Notes under the pieces: generated by a model | What the model saw: only the letters and a program-made list of their open reading frames with translations | Database searches by the model: none | What the model was told of the DNA's origin: nothing | Position numbers and translations under genes: made by a program | Part shown: piece after piece, positions 8,302-16,515 of the stretch | Layout of the letters: each line of letters begins with the position of its first letter | How positions within the stretch are numbered: the stretch's first letter is position 1 | From: Ignavibacteria bacterium | GTDB lineage: Bacteria; Bacteroidota; Ignavibacteria; Kapaibacteriales; Kapaibacteriaceae | Length of the DNA stretch: 44,334 nt | Reading direction: 5' to 3' | Assembly (NCBI GenBank): GCA_947459875.1 | Contig: CANHFG010000011.1 | Location: 1 to 44,334 of the forward strand

Positions 8302-8314
8302 GCCCCTTACCGTA
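8294..8314. promoter_or_regulatory. Perfect 21-bp palindrome between the esterase and accD
   Basis: TACGGTAAG-CCC-CTTACCGTA is a 9-bp perfect inverted repeat around CCC. It contains the esterase stop codon and ends 24 nt before the accD -7 box. There is no T tract, so a repressor or activator operator for accD is as likely as a terminator. Its core AAGCCCCTT is an oligomer repeated across the window. Confidence 0.5.
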
Positions 8315-8338
8315 GCCCACGAGGTCAGCGCTTTTCCG

Positions 8339-8346
8339 TACTTTTG
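8339..8346 (+). promoter_or_regulatory. Bacteroidetes-type -7 box 3 nt before the accD ATG
   Basis: TACTTTTG is an exact TAnnTTTG match ending 3 nt before the accD ATG at 8350. Transcription from it would begin at or next to the start codon, giving a leaderless message. Confidence 0.5.
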
Positions 8347-8349
8347 TGC

Positions 8350-9201
8350 ATGGCTTGGTTCCTCCGCAAGAGTAAAAACATCACCACCGAGACCCAGTCC
8401 CGGGAGATGCCCGACGGCCTCTGGACCAAATGTCCGGAGTGTTCAACGGTGATCTATCGCAAAGAACTCGAAGAGAATTGCTTCACCTGCCCTTCGTGTT
8501 CGCATCATTTCCGCATCGGAAGTGCGAAGTATGTCGGGATCCTTTTTGACGAAGGAACGTGGGTTGAAACGGACGCCAACGTCCGCTCGGCCGACCCGCT
8601 GGACTTTGTCGATACGCGTCCTTACAAGGCGCGTCTGAAGGAGGCATACAGCAAGAGTGATCTGCCCGATGCTGTGACCACCGGAGTCGGCTCCATCAAT
8701 GGCCAACCCATCTCATTTGGGTGCATGAACTTTGGCTTCATCGGCGGCTCGATGGGCTCGGTGGTAGGGGAGAAGTTCCTCCGCGCCGGCCGAAGGGCTC
8801 TGGAGCAGCGAGTGCCGTTTGTCTTCATCTCGGCTTCTGGTGGTGCGCGCATGCAAGAAGCGGCCTTATCGCTCATGCAGATGGCCAAGACCAGCGCTGT
8901 GCTGTCAGAGCTTTCAGAAGCCGGGTTGCCGTATGTGTCGATCCTTACCGATCCGACAACAGGGGGCGTGTCTGCCTCGTATGCCATGCTCGGTGACGTG
9001 ATCATTGCCGAACCCAAGGCGCTGATCGGTTTTGCCGGTCCGCGGGTGATCGAGCAGACGATCAGGAAGAAGCTCCCGGAAGGTTTTCAGCGATCGGAGT
9101 TTTTGCTGGAAAAAGGCTTTGTCGACCTTGTCGTTCCTCGCCGTGACCTCAAACGGACACTGTCGACGGTGCTGAACCACCTAATGAAAACAACGTCCTA
9201 A
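8350..9201 (+). CDS. accD: Acetyl-CoA carboxylase carboxyltransferase subunit beta
   Basis: A 283-residue AccD, which with AccA transfers carboxyl from carboxybiotin to acetyl-CoA in the first step of fatty acid synthesis. The four-Cys zinc ribbon is complete (C28, C31, C47, C50 in KCPEC...CPSC). The crotonase-like core has ISASGGARMQEA and TDPTTGGVSASYA, the oxyanion and CoA-binding glycines. I start at ATG 8350 (MAWFLRK, the usual AccD beginning) rather than the TTG at 8344. AccA, AccB and AccC are not in the window. It appears to have its own promoter, and a 21-bp palindrome upstream may regulate it. Confidence 0.96.
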   Translation: MAWFLRKSKNITTETQSREMPDGLWTKCPECSTVIYRKELEENCFTCPSCSHHFRIGSAKYVGILFDEGTWVETDANVRSADPLDFVDTRPYKARLKEAYSKSDLPDAVTTGVGSINGQPISFGCMNFGFIGGSMGSVVGEKFLRAGRRALEQRVPFVFISASGGARMQEAALSLMQMAKTSAVLSELSEAGLPYVSILTDPTTGGVSASYAMLGDVIIAEPKALIGFAGPRVIEQTIRKKLPEGFQRSEFLLEKGFVDLVVPRRDLKRTLSTVLNHLMKTTS

Positions 9202-9223
9202 TACATTGACGTAAAAGCACGTT

Positions 9224-10141
9224 ATGCGCAAGTCCAGCACTGTTCGGGTTCTTGGTTTTCCAATCGATCTTGGAGCCGACAGGCGAGGAGTGGACATGGG
9301 GCCATCGGCATTGCGCATTGCCGATGTTGACCTCAAGCTCGAGTCACTGGGCTACGAGGTCATCGATGAAGGCGATATCCCAATTCGGAACATTGAGGTT
9401 CAAGAGCTTCAGGATCCAAAGCTGAAGTACCTGCCGGAAGTCGCAGCGATGAGTCACATTCTGGCCGGTCGTGTCAAGTCGATCCTTGATGACGGCCATT
9501 TCCCACTGCTGTTCGGTGGGGATCATTCGATGTCCGTTGGATCCCTGGCAGGTATTGGTGCCCATTGCAAGGAACACAACAAGACGTTAGGCGTGATCTG
9601 GATCGACGCCCATGCCGACATGAACACGGCCGAGACGACGCCAAGCGGAAACATCCACGGGATGCCTCTTGCCGTGGCAATGGGAATTGGGCATCCGACA
9701 CTCACCAAGATTGGAATGGATGGTCCGAAGCTCGATCCGAGAAATCTGGCAATCATCGGCCTGCGAAGCATCGATCCGGGAGAGCGCGAGCTGATCAAGG
9801 AACTCGGTGTGGCGGCGTACACAATGTTTGACGTTGATAGGTTGGGCATGTATGAGATCGCCGAGCGAGTCCTCGAGAACATGTCGCGCAGCGTCGACCA
9901 CCTGCACATCTCGTTTGACGTTGACGGGGTAGACCCAACCGTTGCACCGGGCGTCGGCACGCCCGTGCCCGGCGGGCTGACGTACAGGGAAGCACATGTG
10001 TTCATGGAAATGATCTCACAGATCGATGCCTACGCTTCTCTCGAGGTTGCCGAGGTGAACCCTATCCTGGATGACCGAAACAAGACGGCAGAGTTCGCTG
10101 CCGAGATCATTGCTTCCTCAATGGGCAAACGCATCCTCTGA
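9224..10141 (+). CDS. rocF: Arginase
   Basis: A 305-residue ureohydrolase. The binuclear manganese ligands are present: GGDHS at 98-102, DAHAD at 128-132 and SFDVDGVDP near 231, with the arginase-type loop TPSGNIHGMP at 139-148. The NxH pattern and the VAPGVGTPVPGG segment favour arginase (arginine to ornithine and urea) over agmatinase or formimidoglutamase. Urea use would need urease, which is not seen here. It lies 22 nt after accD, possibly on the same transcript, and runs with an OMP gene start 21 nt downstream. Good confidence in family, moderate in exact substrate. Confidence 0.88.
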   Translation: MRKSSTVRVLGFPIDLGADRRGVDMGPSALRIADVDLKLESLGYEVIDEGDIPIRNIEVQELQDPKLKYLPEVAAMSHILAGRVKSILDDGHFPLLFGGDHSMSVGSLAGIGAHCKEHNKTLGVIWIDAHADMNTAETTPSGNIHGMPLAVAMGIGHPTLTKIGMDGPKLDPRNLAIIGLRSIDPGERELIKELGVAAYTMFDVDRLGMYEIAERVLENMSRSVDHLHISFDVDGVDPTVAPGVGTPVPGGLTYREAHVFMEMISQIDAYASLEVAEVNPILDDRNKTAEFAAEIIASSMGKRIL

Positions 10142-10162
10142 TTGCCTCTCAAGGCCGTGCAC

Positions 10163-10996
10163 ATGCGCCTCGGCATCTTACAACGTCTGGTCGTTATCGT
10201 CCTCCGTGCGGGGCTTGCATTCATTTCCACAGGGCCTCTTTGGGGACAGGCTGTTGATGTCGTCCCAAGGGTGCGACTTGAAGCAACTGTGCTCTGGAAT
10301 CTCGGTATTCAGGCTGCCGATTTTATCCGCGACTATCAAGGCGTCCTTGGCGGCACGGCTTCGTCATTCGGAGTACCTATCGGCGCCAGAGCGTCGGTGA
10401 ATCAGTATCTCACCGACGAGATCTCCGTCGGTGTATCCGGAAGCTTTTTTCGTGCTACGATCCGCGAGAACTATACCTACGACCCCAAGCCCCCTGCTAC
10501 CGCACTTGGGCCTCCACAGAACGTCACACAGAACATTGAAGTCAGTACGGTCCCCGTGCTTTTCAACCTCGATCTGTTTCCAGCCAGACGCCAGTTCACT
10601 GGGTATCTCGGTGTGGGATTGGGGCTCGTGTTCGGGCATGTCTTCTGGAGCGAAGAGATCCAAACCTCGAGACTGCTCGGGGCACGCCGTAGTGGAACAC
10701 GCTATGATGGTTCTCTGATAGCTCCTGCGGCCAAGCTACGCGCGGGTGTTTCGTTAGGGTTTGATGGATCAGTGATGGCACGATCGGCCACCGGTATACG
10801 CATCGAGGTGGGATATACCTTCGCACCATTGCGGGACCGTTTTTTTACCGGTCAATTCGAATCGTTTACCGTACCACCACCGGAGAGACTGCGTCAGGAA
10901 TACCTGATCGATGCCGGCGGTGTGAGTATCGAAATAGGAATTTCGCTTCTGCTGCGTCAACGAGTTTCAAGTACTTCGCCACAAAGTCGCTTCTGA
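10163..10996 (+). CDS. Predicted outer-membrane beta-barrel protein
   Basis: A 277-residue protein of unknown function. An N-terminal signal peptide (MRLGILQRLVVIVLRAGLAFISTGPLWGQA) is followed by alternating hydrophobic/polar strands typical of a small barrel: GARASVNQYLTDEISVGVSGSFF, GYLGVGLGLVFGHVF and the terminal AGGVSIEIGISLLL. It resembles the OMP_b-brl/PorT-like proteins of Bacteroidota but shows no diagnostic motif. I choose ATG 10163, which puts the signal peptide at the N-terminus, over the TTG at 10142. It follows the arginase by 21 nt. The protein ends without a C-terminal aromatic, and it may carry a short periplasmic tail. Confidence 0.6.
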   Translation: MRLGILQRLVVIVLRAGLAFISTGPLWGQAVDVVPRVRLEATVLWNLGIQAADFIRDYQGVLGGTASSFGVPIGARASVNQYLTDEISVGVSGSFFRATIRENYTYDPKPPATALGPPQNVTQNIEVSTVPVLFNLDLFPARRQFTGYLGVGLGLVFGHVFWSEEIQTSRLLGARRSGTRYDGSLIAPAAKLRAGVSLGFDGSVMARSATGIRIEVGYTFAPLRDRFFTGQFESFTVPPPERLRQEYLIDAGGVSIEIGISLLLRQRVSSTSPQSRF

Positions 10997-11069
10997 GCAC
11001 GGCTTTGATTATGTTCGGAGGTGGCGGCAGTCAATAGTCGATGTTTCACCATTCTTCGAAAGGGTTATC

Positions 11070-11363
11070 ATGGACATTCACATCACGGCGCGGCATTGCC
11101 AGATCACCGATGCTGAATACGAAAACGCCGTCAACACTGCCCGACGATTCGAAAAGTTCAATCAGAACATTGTTCGTACGGACATCATTTTCGAAGAGAT
11201 TCCCCTGTTGAAGAGCTGCGAGATCACCCTCCGCATTCACGATCATCTGTTGGTTGCCAAGGAGGCAGCGGCAGACTTTTCCAAGGCTGTGCATGATGCC
11301 GGATTGAAGATAGAACGTCAGCTGTCGAAGGTGCACGACAAGTTCGCCACCGTTCGACCGTAG
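11070..11363 (+). CDS. hpf: Ribosome hibernation promoting factor (short HPF/RaiA family)
   Basis: A 97-residue protein of the sigma-54 modulation/S30AE family (MDIHITARHCQITDAEYENAV). It has the beta-alpha-beta-beta-beta-alpha length of the short form and lacks the C-terminal dimerisation domain of long HPF. These proteins bind the 30S A/P sites in stationary phase and inactivate ribosomes. The ATG follows AAGGG about 8 nt upstream. hprK follows 30 nt downstream; hpf next to hprK is known from proteobacterial rpoN clusters, but ptsN and rpoN are absent here. Confidence 0.85.
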   Translation: MDIHITARHCQITDAEYENAVNTARRFEKFNQNIVRTDIIFEEIPLLKSCEITLRIHDHLLVAKEAAADFSKAVHDAGLKIERQLSKVHDKFATVRP

Positions 11364-11393
11364 GATCCGGAACCACCGTAGGCACACCATCGT

Positions 11394-12401
11394 ATGCGAA
11401 TACCAGAGCCGACCCGAAAACCGTACATCACGGTCCGTGAACTTCTCAATGGTCCGGTACAGTTGCGTCCTCTTACTCATGAAATCGGGTTGGACAATCG
11501 CATCACGGACAAGAGTCTTCACCGGCCGCAGCTGGCTTTGGCGGGGTTCACTGAGCTCTTCACGTATTCCCGGGTTCAGCTTTTTGGCAACACCGAGTTC
11601 TTCTATCTCAAGAGCTGTGAGCCGGCGCAGCGGCGTCAGATGTTTGCCACGATGTGCGGCTTCGACATTCCGGTGATCGTCTGTGCGAACGACCACGTCC
11701 TCGACGACGAACTGGTGGAACACGCCAGAGAGCGGGGGATTGCGGTACTGACGACGCCGTTCGATACAACCAAGACTATCTATGTACTCAGTGAGTTTCT
11801 CGACGATCAGTTTGGTGAGCAGGTTACCATACACGGATCATTTGTGGACGTGTACGGCGTGGGTATGCTGTTTGCCGGCTCGAGCGGTATCGGCAAGAGC
11901 GAGATCGCTCTTGATCTTGTCGAAAGGGGCCACCGGCTCGTAGCCGACGATGCGACAATGCTCACAAAGAAGAGGGAAAGCATCCTCATGGGTACGGGCT
12001 CTTCATTGGTAAAACACCTCGTCGAGATCCGCGGCCTGGGCCTTATCGATATCCGTGAGATGTTCGGCATCAGGTCTATCCGCTTCCAGAAGCGACTCGA
12101 GATCGTGGTTGAGCTCGAGGTGTACGATGAGGCCAAAGAGTACGATCGCCTGGGGCTTGATGAGTCCTCGATCAACATCATGGGCGTTGAGATCCATGCC
12201 GTCAAGCTGCCGATCTTTCCTGGTAAGAACATCACGGTCATCTCAGAAACGATCGCCCTGAACTACCTTCTTCGAACCTATGGATATCATGCCTCCAAGG
12301 TCTTTTCGGAAAATCTCCAATCGCACCTCAAGAATGCCGGTGATTCGGGAAAATCACGCGATCTTCGCAACGTTTCCTACTTCCAAAGCGATGATGAATA
12401 A
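11394..12401 (+). CDS. hprK: HPr kinase/phosphorylase
   Basis: A 335-residue HprK/P. The N-terminal domain (about residues 1-130) is followed by the C-terminal catalytic domain. This has the P-loop AGSSGIGKSE at about 162-171, ADDAT, and the family signature EIRGLGLIDIREMFG, which holds residues needed for phosphorolysis. It phosphorylates a serine in HPr or its homologue in response to metabolic state. No PTS gene (ptsH, ptsI, ptsN) is in the window, so the partner must be encoded elsewhere; in this lineage HprK probably serves regulation rather than sugar uptake. Its stop is 28 nt before the start I prefer for the downstream lipoprotein. Confidence 0.93.
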   Translation: MRIPEPTRKPYITVRELLNGPVQLRPLTHEIGLDNRITDKSLHRPQLALAGFTELFTYSRVQLFGNTEFFYLKSCEPAQRRQMFATMCGFDIPVIVCANDHVLDDELVEHARERGIAVLTTPFDTTKTIYVLSEFLDDQFGEQVTIHGSFVDVYGVGMLFAGSSGIGKSEIALDLVERGHRLVADDATMLTKKRESILMGTGSSLVKHLVEIRGLGLIDIREMFGIRSIRFQKRLEIVVELEVYDEAKEYDRLGLDESSINIMGVEIHAVKLPIFPGKNITVISETIALNYLLRTYGYHASKVFSENLQSHLKNAGDSGKSRDLRNVSYFQSDDE

Positions 12402-12429
12402 CACCATGCACAACGCCTGCGCCTCAACT

Positions 12430-14196
12430 ATGCGTTTCTCCATCAGCCTTCTAACAGTCTTCGTGGCCGCCACGGTGCTCTTCTCTTGCTCCGGTGGGGG
12501 AGAGGGGGCCTCGACCGCCGATGACGGCACCCCGGTCAAGGGCGACTGGATCGTTGTGCACCTTCTCTCCGATCCGGAAGGCCTAAACCCACTGATCACG
12601 AACGACGCGTCATCGAGTGCGATCTTTAACCATGTCTATGAAAAGCTTCTGGATTATGACTTTGAGACCACCGACCTTTATCCGGTGATTGCCGAGTCGC
12701 GTCCTACCGTGTCGGATGACCATCTAACGTATACCTTCAAGCTCAAGAAGGGGGTAACGTTCAGTGATGGCAAGCCCCTTACGGCCAAGGACGTGATCTT
12801 CACCTTCAAGGCCGTCAAGAATCCGCTCATCACCGATGCTGCCGCCCTCAGGAACTACTACGAGTCGCTGTCCGACATTGCAGCCCCTGACGAGCAGACC
12901 GTGGTTATCACAATGTCAAAGCCCTATTTCCTTGCGGAGTACTTTCTCGGTGGACTCTGGATCCTTCCAAAGCACATCTTTGACAAGGAGAATCTGACCG
13001 ACGGATATACCATCGCTGAAACGAATGACATGGCAAAGGCTCAGGCGAACGCATCGATGAAGAAGTTCGCCACATGGTACAACACCCCTGAGGTTAAGCG
13101 CGATCCAGCGTTGAATGTTGGATCGGGCCCGTACACATACGATGAATGGAAGACCGGTGAAAGCGTATCCATTAAACGAAATGACCGCTGGTGGAATGCA
13201 GGCAAGGACAAATGGAATCCAGCGTATGCCGACAAGGTGATATACAAGGTTGTCAATGACCGCAGCTCGGCAGTTGTGGGCGTGAAGAATGGTGAAATGG
13301 ACTTCATGGAGGCCGTGCCGGCAGCCAAGTTTGTCGAGGAGATCGACACGGTTGCAACGCCATTCCTGTCGAAAGCCACCTACTCGATGCAGGTGTACAC
13401 ATACGTTGGCCTGAATTGCCAGAACCCTATTCTCAGCGACAAGAACGTACGTCGAGCACTGGCGCACTGTCTCGACCGGGATGCTCTTATCAAGCAGGTT
13501 GTCCGGGGTCTTGCCACACCGGTCAACTCGCCTGTTTACAGCGACCGTAAGGAGTACGATAAGTCCATCGCGCCGGTGGCATATGACCCGGCGAAGGCCA
13601 AGGATATTCTGGCAAAAGCCGGCTGGTCAGACGTCAACGGGGATGGTGTGCTCGAGAAGAACATCAACGGCAAGCTCGTTCCTTTCGTTGTCTCCATTCT
13701 TGTCAATGCCGGGAATGAATCCCGTGAAGCCATCGCGGTGGCCTTCTCCGATGAACTCCGAAAGGTCGGCATCAAGCTCGAAGTGCGAAAGCTCGAGTGG
13801 AGTGTCTTCCTTGAGAACCTGCGGACGAGAAAGTTCGATATCTCCATCGGCGCATGGGTCAACGATCCGCTGCCGAGCGATCCCTATCAGATATGGCATT
13901 CAAGTCAGATCGGCAACAAGGGTAGTAATTATGCCGGTTTCTCCTCTGCACGGGCGGATCAGCTGATGGAACTCAACCGCATAGAGTTTGATGAAGGTAA
14001 GCGTATTGCGTACATGCAGGAGTTTCAGCGCATCGTTGCCGATGAGCAGCCGTATATCTTCCTGTGGAGTCCGCAGTATCCAGCGATCTATAACAAGCGC
14101 CTGCACGGCGTCCGCTTCAGCCGAGTGCGTCCGGGGTACAACCCGACGCAGTGGTGGATTCCAGCATCCCAGTGGAAGTACTCGCAGGCACAGTAA
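12430..14196 (+). CDS. Oligopeptide-type ABC substrate-binding lipoprotein (SBP family 5)
   Basis: A 588-residue periplasmic binding lipoprotein. The signal peptide MRFSISLLTVFVAATVLFSC ends in a lipobox-like LFSC, so it is probably lipid-anchored. Family 5 signatures follow: EGLNPLITND, YTFKLKKGVTFSDGKPLTAKDVIFTFKAV near residue 110, and GSGPYTYDEWKTGESV. Family members bind peptides, nickel or opines for Opp/Dpp-type importers. No permease or ATPase genes are adjacent, so it is an orphan receptor. I choose ATG 12430 because it gives a clean signal peptide; in-frame ATGs at 12391, 12394 and 12406 would overlap or crowd the hprK end. Codon use matches its neighbours. Confidence 0.85.
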   Translation: MRFSISLLTVFVAATVLFSCSGGGEGASTADDGTPVKGDWIVVHLLSDPEGLNPLITNDASSSAIFNHVYEKLLDYDFETTDLYPVIAESRPTVSDDHLTYTFKLKKGVTFSDGKPLTAKDVIFTFKAVKNPLITDAAALRNYYESLSDIAAPDEQTVVITMSKPYFLAEYFLGGLWILPKHIFDKENLTDGYTIAETNDMAKAQANASMKKFATWYNTPEVKRDPALNVGSGPYTYDEWKTGESVSIKRNDRWWNAGKDKWNPAYADKVIYKVVNDRSSAVVGVKNGEMDFMEAVPAAKFVEEIDTVATPFLSKATYSMQVYTYVGLNCQNPILSDKNVRRALAHCLDRDALIKQVVRGLATPVNSPVYSDRKEYDKSIAPVAYDPAKAKDILAKAGWSDVNGDGVLEKNINGKLVPFVVSILVNAGNESREAIAVAFSDELRKVGIKLEVRKLEWSVFLENLRTRKFDISIGAWVNDPLPSDPYQIWHSSQIGNKGSNYAGFSSARADQLMELNRIEFDEGKRIAYMQEFQRIVADEQPYIFLWSPQYPAIYNKRLHGVRFSRVRPGYNPTQWWIPASQWKYSQAQ

Positions 14197-14242
14197 GGGA
14201 CGGACCGTCAAACACTTTTATCCGGCTCATGCCGGAACGTCT

Positions 14243-14890
14243 ATGAGACGCAATGAACTGCGTGATCTGATCGGGTCAGGCGAGTCCTCGACGCTGGAGT
14301 TCAAGCGCAAGTTCACGACGGTCGAGAAAATCGCCCGAGAACTGATTGCGTTTGCCAACACCACTGGCGGACGGCTACTGATTGGGGTTGACGATAGCGG
14401 CAAGGTCATCGGTGTAGACTCCGAGAAGGAGCAGATCGATCAGGTGCTGGTGGCTCTCAGCTCCATAGAACCGCCACTGGATCATCACATCGAAGTCGTT
14501 GAGATCGATTTCAAGGACGTGATCGTCGTCTCGATCCCATCCAGCAACCGGCGGCCTCATCATTTCTCGCATCCGGACGATCCTGCACGACCGCATGTCA
14601 GACCGGTCTTCATCCGCGACGGCGAGCAGTCCGTGCAGGCCAGCCGCGAGATGACCAAGATCCTGCGTGGCATGAATCCGGATTCACCTCCTATGACGCT
14701 CTCGATCGGGGACCGCGAGCAGCGTCTATTTGCCTACCTCGAGAGGCATCAAAGAGCCAGTGTTGCAGACTTTGCCCGACTTGTCAATATCTCCCGTCGC
14801 CGGGCCTCGCAGATATTGGTCAAGCTCGTACGCGCCGGTGTGCTGCATATACGTCACGATAACGGGCACGACTTCTACACGTTGGTCTGA
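14243..14890 (+). CDS. AlbA_2/Schlafen-type DNA-binding domain protein with C-terminal winged helix
   Basis: A 215-residue protein. Residues about 1-135 form the AlbA_2 (AAA_4, Schlafen-like) fold: LIGSGESSTLEFKRKFT, then ELIAFANTTGGRLLIGVDDSGKVIGV, then FIRDGEQSVQAS. The last 70 residues (VADFARLVNISRRRASQILVKLVRAGVLHI) look like a winged helix-turn-helix, so a DNA-binding transcriptional regulator is the best guess. Many relatives are longer and annotated as ATP-dependent DNA helicases; the helicase part is not present here. The ORF track starts it at 13988 inside the SBP gene; ATG 14243 (MRRNELRDLIG) is the typical family start. Its 3' end overlaps the convergent gene by 16 nt. Confidence 0.75.
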   Translation: MRRNELRDLIGSGESSTLEFKRKFTTVEKIARELIAFANTTGGRLLIGVDDSGKVIGVDSEKEQIDQVLVALSSIEPPLDHHIEVVEIDFKDVIVVSIPSSNRRPHHFSHPDDPARPHVRPVFIRDGEQSVQASREMTKILRGMNPDSPPMTLSIGDREQRLFAYLERHQRASVADFARLVNISRRRASQILVKLVRAGVLHIRHDNGHDFYTLV

Positions 14891-16377
14891 AGCCCCTTTT
14901 CATCGATGTATTGGATGATCAGCCCTGCCAGGTCGCGCAATGGTATTGGAAAGAGCAGATGTTCCGGGATATCCCCTGCATCATGGGTCATGCGCTTGAG
15001 ATAGCGTTTTGTTCGGGCACGAACCCTTGGGTCGGACATGTCATAGTGCGACACAACCCGCAGCATGGTGATGAAAGCACGAAGCGGATCAGCGGCAGGA
15101 AACCGAAGTTTCCGAGAGGCCCGTACCGTGAGGTTGAAGACCTTACGTTCGACCACCTCACCTTGACCTTTGACCAGATAATACAGGATCTCGAAAACAG
15201 CTATCTGGATGTTCAGTCCCGAATGGTCCTGGCCTATCACCGAGACAGAGTTCAGAAAGGTTGTGATCCTCGGCATCCTCTCGACCACACCATGTGAGTG
15301 CAAGCCCATCTGCCGGGTGATCCAGAAGAAGCCCTCAAGAAGGAGCATTCTCTGCTGCTCGTACTCGTCGGACGCTTCCTGGTTCATCAGTCGAAGCTCA
15401 ATGAGCTTTTCGGCCGCAGCATCCCACTGACCTCTGCGCATCAAGCTCATGAGTTGCCACCGGCATACCTCACACTTCAGATGCGGCCGGAGAAGGTTCG
15501 GCGCAGTACCTGTATCATATTCTGCAATCGCCTCAAGCTGAACATCAATGGCGAGCTGCGCACGCATACGCGCGCTTGCAAGCCATCCGGTTAGCCAACG
15601 GTATCCGTCAGGGATGCCTGTTGAGTGCCGGCGTAGTGTGGCGGTAACGGTCGTGATGATCATATGGTTGTGGCCGGCTACCTGACATCGACGGATCTTT
15701 ACCACATTCGATAGGAGACGCTCGGACGCGCGCGTCATGGGGATCTGTTGAAGCTGCAGGTCATACCACATCCGGTCGATGTGCTCAAGAAGCGATGCGT
15801 CTTCGCGGTGCCTTCGATCGATCAGGATATCTTCAAGGAATGCGGCGATTGAACGCTGCTGAAAGTACCGGTCACTCCAGCGGCGAATATGCCTCTGCAG
15901 CTGACGACGAACCGAGATGGATCCTTCGGCCCCCTGCAGTCCGTCTGCAAGATGCAAGGCCTGCAACACGGCAAGGGGCTCATCGAGTTGTGCCGATCGG
16001 CGAATACAACGCTTGACGATCACAAGAGCCTTTTCGTAGTGGCCTGCCGCGATCAACCGTACCGCAACGATCATATCATGATAGCAAGAGATGATCGGAA
16101 CGTCCGGAACTGTCGGTAGTCGCGTCTCGATGGGAACTGAGGCTGCCTCACGATAGAGACGCTCGGTGAAGCGCGACTTTCGGGTATGCGTCCGATGATA
16201 CGTGCGCGCATGCATGCGGTCTTTGTCTGACGTCTCGGTCTGCCTTCGGCTCGGACGTTTCCAGAGCATCGGATCTTCGTAGTCGCTCCCAAGCTTGGCG
16301 ATAACCTCATCGCGGTGGCGTCCCGTCAGGGCGACCACCACGTCTGTCAACGCTGTATGCAGTTCAATCTTCTGCAT
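14875..16377 (-). CDS. Uncharacterised helical-repeat protein
   Basis: I do not recognise this protein. From ATG 16377 (MQKIELHTALTDVV) it has 500 residues; the ORF-track start at 16446 is a TTG that would add 23 residues. It has no signal peptide or membrane helix. A short N-terminal region is followed by a basic stretch (KRPSRRQTETSDKDRMHARTY at about residues 45-65). The rest is long and helical, with TPR-like pairs such as AAGHYEKALVIVKRCI and RRGQWDAAAEKLIEL. A cytoplasmic scaffold or regulator is possible, but no function follows. It overlaps the convergent AlbA-type gene by 16 nt. A TATAAT-like sequence lies at 16429-16434 on its strand, 51 nt before the ATG. Confidence 0.7.
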   Translation of the reverse strand: MQKIELHTALTDVVVALTGRHRDEVIAKLGSDYEDPMLWKRPSRRQTETSDKDRMHARTYHRTHTRKSRFTERLYREAASVPIETRLPTVPDVPIISCYHDMIVAVRLIAAGHYEKALVIVKRCIRRSAQLDEPLAVLQALHLADGLQGAEGSISVRRQLQRHIRRWSDRYFQQRSIAAFLEDILIDRRHREDASLLEHIDRMWYDLQLQQIPMTRASERLLSNVVKIRRCQVAGHNHMIITTVTATLRRHSTGIPDGYRWLTGWLASARMRAQLAIDVQLEAIAEYDTGTAPNLLRPHLKCEVCRWQLMSLMRRGQWDAAAEKLIELRLMNQEASDEYEQQRMLLLEGFFWITRQMGLHSHGVVERMPRITTFLNSVSVIGQDHSGLNIQIAVFEILYYLVKGQGEVVERKVFNLTVRASRKLRFPAADPLRAFITMLRVVSHYDMSDPRVRARTKRYLKRMTHDAGDIPEHLLFPIPLRDLAGLIIQYIDEKGLQTNV

Positions 16378-16459
16378 GTGATCAACAACCAGTAAGTGAG
16401 TAACAACGTATGGAGCCAAGCTAGGATGATTATACTTTGCTGTCAATAGGCCAATAGCA

Positions 16460-16492
16460 AAAGGGGCGATCCAGTATGTGAATCGCCCCTTT
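16460..16492 (-). terminator. Terminator after the pyrG-to-CAP operon
   Basis: On the minus strand an 11-bp perfect stem AAAGGGGCGAT / ATCGCCCCTTT encloses an 11-nt loop and continues TTTTGC. It lies 24 nt after the stop of the CAP-domain gene and just upstream of the next minus-strand gene. Confidence 0.75.
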
Positions 16493-16515
16493 GAGTATGC
16501 GGATGTGAAGATGCC

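Noticed and set aside
14875-16446. TTG start at 16446 for the 500-aa protein
   Set aside because: It is a weak start codon and would place the only promoter-like sequence (TATAAT at 16429) inside the gene; ATG 16377 is preferred.
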